Below are positions 1 through 4,795 of a DNA stretch of 12,263 bases, piece by piece. The DNA is taken from positions 1-12,263 of the forward strand of contig JAFYMQ010000045.1 in the NCBI GenBank assembly GCA_017556565.1. The letters are read 5' to 3'. Under the pieces are notes generated by a model, which was not told the DNA's origin, ran no database searches, and was given only the letters and a program-made list of their open reading frames with translations. Numbering within the stretch: the stretch's first letter is position 1; every line of letters starts with the position of its first letter. A program made the position numbers and the translations under genes. Origin of the DNA: Clostridia bacterium (GTDB taxonomy: Bacteria > Bacillota > Clostridia > Oscillospirales > Butyricicoccaceae).

Positions 1-201
1 CCCGTTACCGAGGCGCAGGCTTATGAGTGTGCCCGACTGATGGGCAAGCGTGAGGGCGTGCTGGTGGGCATTTCTTCGGGCGCGGCGCTCTATGCCGCCG
101 TGCAGCTTGCTCAGCGGGAGGAAAACGCGGGCAAGACTATAGTGGTAGTACTGCCTGACACAGGCGAGCGCTACCTCTCCATAGATTTGTATTCAAAGTA
201 A
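1..201 (+). CDS. cysK: Cysteine synthase (O-acetylserine sulfhydrylase), C-terminal end only
   Basis: Sixty-six codons are open from the first base of the window to TAA at 199-201; the 5' part lies outside. The translation contains VGISSGAAL, the conserved C-terminal loop of the PLP-dependent CysK/CysM family whose serine contacts the pyridine nitrogen of the cofactor. It ends with [10 protein letters not shown], a close match to the family's usual PxxGERYLS ending. The enzyme makes cysteine from O-acetylserine and sulfide in the cytoplasm. The catalytic lysine and substrate loop are upstream and cannot be checked, so CysK and CysM or a related beta-synthase cannot be fully separated. The gene ends against a strong terminator and converges on a minus-strand lipoprotein gene. 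Confidence 0.9.
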   Translation, partial: PVTEAQAYECARLMGKREGVLVGISSGAALYAAVQLAQREENAGKTIVVVLPDTGERYLSIDLYSK

Positions 202-210
202 AATAAGCAT

Positions 211-253
211 AAACAAAACCGCGGCTGAAATCAGCCGCGGTTTTGTTTTGTTT
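211..253. terminator. Two-way intrinsic terminator between cysK and the DUF4349 gene
   Basis: A near-perfect hairpin runs from 211 to 248. Its core is CCGCGGCTGA, a 2-base gap, then TCAGCCGCGG, flanked by complementary AAACAAAA and TTTTGTTT arms. The T-rich arm and the bases after it (241-255) give the U-tract for rightward transcription from cysK. The A-rich left arm gives a U-tract on the other strand, so it should also stop leftward transcription from the lipoprotein gene that ends at 295. Confidence 0.93.
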
Positions 254-294
254 TTGGAGATTTATTATAGAAAGAAAGGGGAGATAATGCTTGC

Positions 295-1281
295 TTAGTC
301 GTTGCTCTGCTCCTCATGAGCCTTTTTTGCCTTTATGCGCTTGATTCTGCGGACTACGATTATTGCAGCAGCAGCGATCACAGCGCCCCAGAATATCAGC
401 AGCAGGATGTTGCCGGCAACAAATACCACAAAGTCCTCAACGCCGTCTGTGATGTCATCCCATGTGTTGTTGAATGTATAGGAAATGCGCTGCCACAGAG
501 TCTTGGGAGGAGCCTGAATAACGGTGGACTCATAAACCTCGTTTACAGAGATTGTGACGGTGCTGTAAGCTACCTGACTGTCGAGACGGCGAAGGGTGCC
601 CTGCAGACTTTCGATCTGATAACGGACGTTTGCCAGCTCGCTCTGCAGCTGAATGATAACCTCAAGCTTTTCTGCCTTCTGCATCAGCTCCATCAGCTGT
701 TCTTCCTGCACCTGCAGAGACTTGAGACGTGCAGCGCTGTCGTAGTAATAATCGGTAACCTCGTCAACGTAGACGTTTCTGGACAGGATAGAACCGCCGC
801 AGGCAGCCAGTCCGTCCTCAAAACTCTCAAAATCATTGGCGGGCAGACGTACTGTGAATGTGGCGCGGCGCATCTGATTGTAACCCGATGCGATAGCACC
901 TGTGCCCGATACGTTGCTGCTCTGTATGTATCCGCCTACAGAGTTTATAAGATCTTCGATGGCATCAACGGTCTTTTCGTACTCAAGTGTTTCAACGTGG
1001 AAAGTGCCGTTTTTGATAAGCTTGCGTTCGCTCTCGGCAATCTTGTCAGCGTCAACGCCGCTGCCGCTGATGTCTGAGCCGCTGGCATAATCATCTTTTG
1101 TGGGGTAGGAAGCCTCGGGAGAGGAGGTGTAGCCTTTGTCATAATTTGCGCCGTTGGACATTGCTCCGCCGGACGTTGTTCCGCTTAATGCAGAATCATA
1201 CGCCATGTCGCTTTTTGCGCCGCAGGAACAGAGCAAAAGGGTGAGAATACATACCAGAGATATCAAGCGGATTTTTTTCAT
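295..1281 (-). CDS. DUF4349 family membrane-anchored lipoprotein
   Basis: This 328-residue protein has a basic N-terminus, a hydrophobic stretch and the sequence LLLCSCG, a lipoprotein signal; lipidation is most likely at C20 (preceded by LCS), with C18 as an alternative. A low-complexity Ser/Gly/Tyr-rich linker follows to about residue 80. The DUF4349 domain (about 83-255) comprises a beta region starting RKLIKNGTF, the segment TFTVRLPANDFESF, a helical coiled coil at about 180-235 (EEQLMELMQKAEKL) and a closing strand YSTVTISV. A transmembrane helix at about 284-310 is followed by a basic tail ending KAHEEQSND. The protein should therefore be tethered to the membrane at both ends, with the domain outside. 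The function of DUF4349 is not established. The ATG at 1279-1281 has AAGGAG nine bases upstream (1291-1296). The gene stands alone, divergent from rpe. Confidence 0.9.
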   Translation of the reverse strand: MKKIRLISLVCILTLLLCSCGAKSDMAYDSALSGTTSGGAMSNGANYDKGYTSSPEASYPTKDDYASGSDISGSGVDADKIAESERKLIKNGTFHVETLEYEKTVDAIEDLINSVGGYIQSSNVSGTGAIASGYNQMRRATFTVRLPANDFESFEDGLAACGGSILSRNVYVDEVTDYYYDSAARLKSLQVQEEQLMELMQKAEKLEVIIQLQSELANVRYQIESLQGTLRRLDSQVAYSTVTISVNEVYESTVIQAPPKTLWQRISYTFNNTWDDITDGVEDFVVFVAGNILLLIFWGAVIAAAAIIVVRRIKRIKAKKAHEEQSND

Positions 1282-1323
1282 GATTGTCAGCTCCTTGCAT
1301 CATTTTAAGTTTATTGTATCACG

Positions 1324-1351
1324 CTTTTATCCTTTTGACTGTAATTTTCAA
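1324..1351 (-). promoter_or_regulatory. Possible promoter of the DUF4349 gene
   Basis: On the minus strand, TTGAAA (1346-1351) and TAAAAG (1324-1329) are separated by 16 bases, a fair sigma-A-like pair about 40 bases from the start codon. A second -10-like hexamer, TACAAT (1313-1318), lies nearer but has no good -35. The assignment is weak because the region is generally AT-rich. Confidence 0.35.
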
Positions 1352-1357
1352 AAAAAG

Positions 1358-1387
1358 TTCCCATTTTTTTGAAAAATATTGTATAAT
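1358..1387 (+). promoter_or_regulatory. Promoter upstream of the rpe leader
   Basis: A consensus TATAAT at 1382-1387 is preceded by TTCCCA (1358-1363, 4 of 6 match to TTGACA) with an 18-base spacer, in an AT-rich stretch. Transcription would start near 1394 and give a leader of about 174 bases before rpe. Confidence 0.6.
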
Positions 1388-1410
1388 ATTTTCGGCGGCA
1401 TAATCGCAAG

Positions 1411-1528
1411 GGGGCATCCTCTGCATATTACAGAAGATGCCCCGTATATAAACAGTCCCCTCCGGATGTTTCTGGGGAGTACTGACTGTATAGGATATGC
1501 AATTGCCGATGCACTGGTGAAAGTGCAT
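1411..1528 (+). promoter_or_regulatory. Structured 5' leader of rpe (three successive hairpins)
   Basis: Three hairpins follow the promoter. Hairpin 1 (1411-1443) pairs GGGGCATC with GATGCCCC and continues, after one mismatch, with TCTG/CAGA around a 7-base loop. Hairpin 2 (1452-1489) pairs ACAGTC with GACTGT outside and CTCC (1460-1463) with GGAG (1476-1479) inside. Hairpin 3 (1509-1528) pairs ATGCACT with AGTGCAT around the loop GGTGAA. None is followed by a U-run, so they are not simple terminators. I do not recognise a known riboswitch class. It may be a cis-regulatory leader or an mRNA-stabilising structure. Confidence 0.5.
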
Positions 1529-1567
1529 TATTTACCAACAAACCACAATAACGGAGGAACATATAAA

Positions 1568-2215
1568 ATGGCCAAATTATCACCCTCGATTTTATCTGCC
1601 GATTTCGCCGATCTGGGCAAAGACGTCAAAATCGTTTCCGAGGCAGGCGCACAGCTGATCCACGTGGACGTTATGGACGGGCATTTTGTCCCCAACATCT
1701 CTATCGGTGTGCCCGTAGTCAAATCTCTCAAAAAATACAGCGACGCATTTCTTGACGTCCATCTCATGATCACCGATCCCGACAAATATGCCGACGCATT
1801 CATCAAAGCCGGCGCAGATCTAGTCAATTTCCACGTGGAGTCCAATGCCGACCCCAAAGCCCTGCTGGAGCACATCCGCGCACAGGGCGTCAAGACCGGC
1901 ATAACCATCAAGCCGCAGACAGCAGCCGAGGCAGTATTTGAGTATCTGCCCCTGTGTGATCTGGTGCTTGTTATGAGCGTTGAGCCCGGTTTTGGCGGTC
2001 AGAGCTTTATGCCCGACAGCCTGCCCAAAGTCGCCGCCCTGCGTGCCGAGATCGACCGTCTGGGTCTTGACTGCGAGATCGAGATAGACGGCGGCATCAC
2101 CCTTGAGACCGCGCCTTTGGCTATCGAGGCAGGCGTTGACATTCTTGTTGCAGGTACTGCCGTATTCGGCGCACCCGACGTGCCCGCCCGTGTAAAAGAG
2201 TTTTTGGCACTCTGA
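1568..2215 (+). CDS. rpe: Ribulose-phosphate 3-epimerase
   Basis: The 215-residue product has the usual length for Rpe, which interconverts ribulose-5-phosphate and xylulose-5-phosphate in the pentose phosphate pathway. It is a cytoplasmic TIM-barrel enzyme. Diagnostic stretches in order are SPSILSADF (6-14), HVDVMDGHFVPN (32-43), DVHLMI (63-68), MSVEPGFGGQSFMP and EIDGGI (172-177). The metal and catalytic residues H32, D34, H65 and D174 are all present. The ATG at 1568 is preferred because GGAGGA (1553-1558) lies nine bases upstream and MAKLSPSILSADF is the family's normal beginning. The frame is also open upstream to 1379, but that part overlaps the promoter and leader. The gene appears monocistronic, closed by the terminator at 2244. 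In many Firmicutes rpe sits beside rsgA/prkC; here it does not. Confidence 0.96.
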   Translation: MAKLSPSILSADFADLGKDVKIVSEAGAQLIHVDVMDGHFVPNISIGVPVVKSLKKYSDAFLDVHLMITDPDKYADAFIKAGADLVNFHVESNADPKALLEHIRAQGVKTGITIKPQTAAEAVFEYLPLCDLVLVMSVEPGFGGQSFMPDSLPKVAALRAEIDRLGLDCEIEIDGGITLETAPLAIEAGVDILVAGTAVFGAPDVPARVKEFLAL

Positions 2216-2243
2216 CAGGTATTTTACAACCCTTATATATTTT

Positions 2244-2283
2244 GCCCTCTGAGCGTTATTTTATGGCTCAGAGGGCATTTTTT
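2244..2283 (+). terminator. Intrinsic terminator of rpe
   Basis: An 11-bp perfect stem pairs GCCCTCTGAGC (2244-2254) with GCTCAGAGGGC (2266-2276), with an 11-base loop. It is followed by ATTTTTT. The U-run overlaps the stop codon of the convergent DUF1540 gene. Read leftward, the stem is followed by A-rich sequence, so it should work well only for rpe. Confidence 0.93.
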
Positions 2284-2599
2284 ATTTGCAGAAAGTTTTG
2301 CACTCGGTGTCTGCGCTGCGGCAGGCACCGTTGCCCGAGACCTCTACGTTTTCGGCTGTGCAGCGGTCGTCTGCGTTGTAGCTGCAGTGATGAACGGTGC
2401 ATTTTATCTCGGTCTTTTCCTCACCGCGGGGAGTGCCCGAGATGGAGTTCTGGATACTGTTAATACGGTGATTGAAGCTGTGACAGAATGTGTCGCAGCT
2501 TTTTTCTGCGCAGTCTCCGTCAATCTTGATGATGGGGCGGCAGCACATATTCTGTTCGTTGTTGATACAGTTGCAAACGCTGCATTTGAGCTTGGACAT
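2282..2599 (-). CDS. Small cysteine-rich protein with two DUF1540 domains
   Basis: This 105-residue protein contains 14 cysteines and two copies of the DUF1540 pattern. The first is at about 4-42 (KCSVCNCINNEQNMCCR ... CDTFC). The second, at about 64-104, is closer to consensus (IKCTVHHCSYNADDRC ... DTECKTFC). The spacing suggests each unit binds a metal, perhaps zinc, or is held by disulfides. The family has no firmly established function. There is no signal peptide or membrane segment. The ATG at 2597-2599 is chosen because AAAGGA (2609-2614) lies nine bases upstream and the domain begins at once. The frame stays open further upstream to 2851, but that part has no domain character. The gene is divergent from the dcw operon, and a LexA-type palindrome sits at its likely transcription start. 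Confidence 0.85.
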   Translation of the reverse strand: MSKLKCSVCNCINNEQNMCCRPIIKIDGDCAEKSCDTFCHSFNHRINSIQNSISGTPRGEEKTEIKCTVHHCSYNADDRCTAENVEVSGNGACRSADTECKTFCK

Positions 2600-2698
2600 G
2601 ATGGGTTTTCCTTTCTTGTTTTTATGGATTTTTTGCGGTGTTTTCTGACCGCGTTCACCACTATTATCTGCACTGTTGCCGCCATTATTCCGAATGTT

Positions 2699-2716
2699 AT
2701 CGAACAAGTGTTCGAT
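2699..2716. promoter_or_regulatory. LexA/DinR-type operator (SOS box candidate)
   Basis: The perfect palindrome ATCGAACAAGTGTTCGAT (8-bp arms, 2-base centre) contains CGAACAAGTGTTCG. This matches 13 of 14 positions of the Bacillus-type LexA/DinR consensus CGAACRNRYGTTYC as I recall it. Flanking T and A extend the symmetry to 9-bp arms. It lies directly downstream of the minus-strand TATAAT at 2717-2722, where a repressor would cover the start of DUF1540 transcription. The dcw promoter is about 70 bases away on the other side. The match is seen directly; LexA binding is inferred. Confidence 0.6.
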
Positions 2717-2744
2717 ATTATAAAAAACGCCATTTTTCGCACAA
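2717..2744 (-). promoter_or_regulatory. Probable promoter of the DUF1540 gene
   Basis: On the minus strand a consensus TATAAT occupies 2717-2722. The best upstream hexamer is TTGTGC (2739-2744) at a 16-base spacing, only a partial -35 match. The predicted start falls near 2710, inside the LexA-type palindrome. The leader to the start codon would be about 110 bases. Confidence 0.5.
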
Positions 2745-2781
2745 AAAAAGGCAGAAATAGTCCCAAAAAATTCATAAAAAA
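2722..2781. promoter_or_regulatory. Phased A-tracts (predicted bent DNA) between divergent promoters
   Basis: Runs of A or T occur at 2722-2727, 2733-2737, 2743-2749, 2755-2757, 2765-2770 and 2776-2781. Their centres are about 10 to 11.5 bases apart, one helical turn. Such phasing is known to produce intrinsic curvature. It ends just before the -35 of the mraZ promoter and begins at the -10 of the divergent promoter, so it could act as an UP-element-like activator or a nucleoid-protein site for either. Confidence 0.55.
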
Positions 2782-2784
2782 CTA

Positions 2785-2813
2785 TTGCATTTTTACAGAC
2801 ATACTCGTATAAT
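2785..2813 (+). promoter_or_regulatory. Main promoter of the mraZ/dcw operon
   Basis: TTGCAT (2785-2790) and a perfect TATAAT (2808-2813) are separated by 17 bases. Transcription would start near 2820, leaving a leader of about 73 bases that carries the 10-bp repeats described separately. No other good plus-strand promoter is visible upstream of mraZ. Confidence 0.75.
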
Positions 2814-2824
2814 AAAACCAATAG

Positions 2825-2873
2825 GTGGTGAATTGTGGTGATTTGACACAATTTAGTGCCACTTAGTGGTAAA
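2825..2873 (+). promoter_or_regulatory. mraZ box: Probable MraZ operator: 10-bp-spaced GTGG repeats
   Basis: GTGGTGA occurs at 2825-2831 and 2835-2841, and TTAGTG at 2853-2858 and 2863-2868, each pair exactly 10 bases apart. The GTG cores therefore fall at 2825, 2835, 2856 and 2866, on one face of the helix with one degenerate turn between. MraZ is known to bind short G-rich direct repeats with a 10-bp period just upstream of its own gene. The site overlaps the start and leader of the transcript, fitting autorepression. Confidence 0.6.
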
Positions 2874-2892
2874 ACAGGAAGGAGGATGGGCG

Positions 2893-3303
2893 ATGCGCGG
2901 CGAATATCAGCACAGTATAGACACCAAGGGCCGTGTGATATTTCCGGTCAAGCTCCGCGAAGAGCTGGGCGAAGGCTTTGTTATAGCCAAGGGTCTTGAC
3001 AATTGCATCAGCGTCTACTCCAAAAAAGGCTGGGACGAGTTTTACGGCAAGATCTCGGCAATGCCCTCCAAGGCTGAGCGACTCAAGCGCTTCTACTCGG
3101 CAAACTTCGAGTGTGAGCCCGATGCTCAGGGCAGAATCCTCATTCCTCCCACACTTCGCTCCTACGCAGGCCTCAACAAGGACGTCACAATCGTCGGTCT
3201 TGGCGACAAAGCCGAGATATGGGACACCGAGGCATGGAACAAGTACAACAGCGAGATGTCCAGCGAGGACATCGCAGCGCTGATGGATTCGATGGGTGTC
3301 TGA
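2893..3303 (+). CDS. mraZ: Transcriptional regulator MraZ
   Basis: This 136-residue protein is slightly shorter than the usual 140-150. It has the two AbrB-like swapped-hairpin units of MraZ: HSIDTKGRVIFPVKLREEL (7-25) and CEPDAQGRILIPPTLRSYAGL in the second half, each with the conserved D-x-x-GR motif. MraZ is a ring-forming DNA-binding protein that in characterised species controls its own dcw operon and affects RsmH-linked phenotypes. The start is the ATG at 2893, seven bases after GGAGG (2881-2885), giving the family-typical MRGEYQHSID. A GTG at 2866 in the same frame would add nine residues that include the ribosome binding site, so it is rejected. It is the first gene of the operon, and rsmH follows one base after its stop. 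Confidence 0.96.
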   Translation: MRGEYQHSIDTKGRVIFPVKLREELGEGFVIAKGLDNCISVYSKKGWDEFYGKISAMPSKAERLKRFYSANFECEPDAQGRILIPPTLRSYAGLNKDVTIVGLGDKAEIWDTEAWNKYNSEMSSEDIAALMDSMGV

Positions 3304-3304
3304 T

Positions 3305-4228
3305 ATGGAGTTTGCACACCTTTCGGTTATGCCAAACGAGTGCATAGAGGGTCTTAACATCAAGCCTGACGGCATCTACGTTGATGCCACAACGGGCGGC
3401 GGCGGTCACTCCTATCTGATAGCCGAGAGGCTGGGCGAGCAGGGCAGACTGATCTGCTTTGACCGAGACGACGATGCACTGGCTGCGGCAGGCAAGCGCC
3501 TGAGCAAGTTCAGCAACGTAACTTTTGTAAAAAGCAACTTTGAGCATATCGAGCCCGTTCTCCGTGAGATGGGCATACATCAGATAGACGGCATACTTTT
3601 TGATCTGGGAGTTTCTTCCTATCAGCTGGACAATGCCGAGCGCGGCTTCTCCTATATGCAGGATGCACCGCTGGATATGCGAATGGATCGCACCGAGGGT
3701 CTCAGCGCCTATGACGTGGTCAACGGCTACGACAGACGGGAGCTGACACGGATAATCTCCACCTACGGCGAAGAACGGTTCGCTCCCGCAATCGCAGCCG
3801 CCATAGAACGCAACAGACCCATAGAGACCACCCTTCAGCTGGCTGACATAATCCGCGGCGCAATGCCCGCCGCCGCCAGACGCGAAAAGCAGCACCCCGC
3901 CAAGCGTACCTTTCAGGCGCTGCGTATCGAGGTCAACGGCGAGCTGAAAGCCGAGGAGACAGCGGTAAGCGCCGCGGTCAGACTTGTGGCAAAGGGCGGC
4001 AGAATCGCAGTGATCAGCTTCCACTCGCTGGAAGACAGAATAGTAAAACAGATTTTTGCAAAAGAAGTCAAGGGCTGCACCTGCCCGCCGGATTTCCCGG
4101 TATGTGTGTGCGGCAACAAACCTACTCTCAAGCTGATAACCAAGGGTGCGCTTGAGGCAACCGACAAAGAAAAGGAAGAAAACCCCAGAGCACGCAGCGC
4201 CAAGCTCCGGGTAGCCGAAAAAGTATAA
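3305..4228 (+). CDS. rsmH: 16S rRNA (cytosine(1402)-N(4))-methyltransferase RsmH
   Basis: The 307-residue product (also called MraW) matches the family length. It adds the N4-methyl group to C1402 of 16S rRNA in the ribosomal P site, using S-adenosylmethionine. Visible motifs are the SAM-binding DATTGGGGHS (27-36), FDRDDDAL, FDLGVSSYQLDNAERGFS with DAPLDMRMD, YGEERFA, ALRIEVNGEL, ISFHSLEDRIVK, a cysteine-rich CTCPPDFPVCVC (from 258) and the C-terminal PRARSAKLRV. The ATG at 3305 is one base after the mraZ stop and has no strong ribosome binding site, implying translational coupling. A GTG at 3296 overlapping the mraZ end would add MSD and cannot be excluded. Confidence 0.96.
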   Translation: MEFAHLSVMPNECIEGLNIKPDGIYVDATTGGGGHSYLIAERLGEQGRLICFDRDDDALAAAGKRLSKFSNVTFVKSNFEHIEPVLREMGIHQIDGILFDLGVSSYQLDNAERGFSYMQDAPLDMRMDRTEGLSAYDVVNGYDRRELTRIISTYGEERFAPAIAAAIERNRPIETTLQLADIIRGAMPAAARREKQHPAKRTFQALRIEVNGELKAEETAVSAAVRLVAKGGRIAVISFHSLEDRIVKQIFAKEVKGCTCPPDFPVCVCGNKPTLKLITKGALEATDKEKEENPRARSAKLRVAEKV

Positions 4229-4243
4229 GGCGGAGGAAAAACC

Positions 4244-4717
4244 ATGACAGCTCACGCATACAGGGACAACACAGCCGTACAAATAAATAAAGAAGCGGTA
4301 TCCGCCCAGCAGATCAAAAGTATCCAGGGCAGAAAAACCGAAAAGGCAAAGGTACCTTATGTCAAGTACGGTATGATCGCTATGTGTGTGTTTGCTGTGC
4401 TTGCGACCGTGGTCTTCTTCAATATGCAGGTCGCAGAGCTTACCGCGCAGAACGGCGAGCTCAAGGCTCAGCTTTCCGAGCTCAAGGATCAGGAGCAGTT
4501 CCTCAACGCCAAAAAAGAGCGTATGTACAATCTCTCTTATGTAGAGGAGTACGCAAAGAACGTACTCGGCATGGTCAAGCTTGACAAAGCCGATATAAAC
4601 TATGTAGAGCTTTCCGGTGAAGAGAAGGTCAGTGCCGCTGCGCCCGAGCAGAACGATTCTCAGCTGCTCGCAGGTATCAGCAGAACCTTCAATGTGGTTT
4701 TGGAATACTTGAACTGA
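4244..4717 (+). CDS. ftsL: FtsL/DivIC-type cell division protein
   Basis: This 157-residue bitopic protein has a short cytoplasmic N-terminus, one transmembrane helix at about 43-62 (MIAMCVFAVLATVVFF), and a coiled coil at about 64-98 (LTAQNGELKAQLSELKDQ). A DivIC-like block follows, YVEEYAKNVLGMVKLDKADINYVEL. Proteins of this architecture bind FtsB/DivIC and FtsQ/DivIB and activate the FtsW-transpeptidase pair at the septum. Sequence is weakly conserved in this family, so naming rests on topology and on the position between rsmH and the PASTA transpeptidase. The ATG at 4244 follows GGAGGA (4232-4237). The C-terminal 35 residues after the DivIC block look like a variable tail. Confidence 0.85.
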   Translation: MTAHAYRDNTAVQINKEAVSAQQIKSIQGRKTEKAKVPYVKYGMIAMCVFAVLATVVFFNMQVAELTAQNGELKAQLSELKDQEQFLNAKKERMYNLSYVEEYAKNVLGMVKLDKADINYVELSGEEKVSAAAPEQNDSQLLAGISRTFNVVLEYLN

Positions 4718-4735
4718 GAGACAGATATATATAGT
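4709..4735 (+). promoter_or_regulatory. Possible weak internal promoter before the transpeptidase gene
   Basis: TTGAAC (4709-4714, overlapping the end of ftsL) and TATAGT (4730-4735) are 15 bases apart, shorter than ideal. A start near 4742 would place the hairpin at 4741-4770 at the 5' end of the transcript. The evidence is slight. Confidence 0.2.
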
Positions 4736-4740
4736 TGTGA

Positions 4741-4770
4741 GGAGTGAGGAATGGTTTCATTTCTCGCTCC
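4741..4770 (+). promoter_or_regulatory. Intercistronic hairpin between ftsL and the transpeptidase gene
   Basis: GGAGTGAGGAATG (4741-4753) pairs throughout with CATTTCTCGCTCC (4758-4770): 13 bp including two G-U pairs, around the loop GTTT. It is followed by CTATTAGC, without a U-run, so it is unlikely to terminate. It occupies much of the 78-base gap, the largest between operon genes in this window. Confidence 0.55.
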
Positions 4771-4795
4771 CTATTAGCATCAAGGAGAAAAATAA

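Noticed and set aside
1474..1483. GGGGAGTACT in the rpe leader resembles the first conserved loop of the yybP-ykoY manganese riboswitch
   Set aside because: The second conserved element (AAGACC-like) and the expected stem arrangement are absent before the start codon, and rpe is not a usual target.
1379..1567. An open frame of 63 codons in frame with and upstream of rpe
   Set aside because: It would start at a TTG overlapping the -10 hexamer, has no ribosome binding site, and covers the hairpin leader. The ATG at 1568 has a good site and gives the family-typical N-terminus.
2600..2851. N-terminal extension of the DUF1540 frame up to 2851 on the minus strand
   Set aside because: The extension shows no domain, crosses the likely promoter and palindrome, and there is a well-placed ribosome binding site for the ATG at 2599.
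3296..3304. GTG start for rsmH overlapping the end of mraZ
   Set aside because: The ATG at 3305 is the commoner codon and gives a typical RsmH start. The alternative adds only three residues and cannot be decided from sequence.
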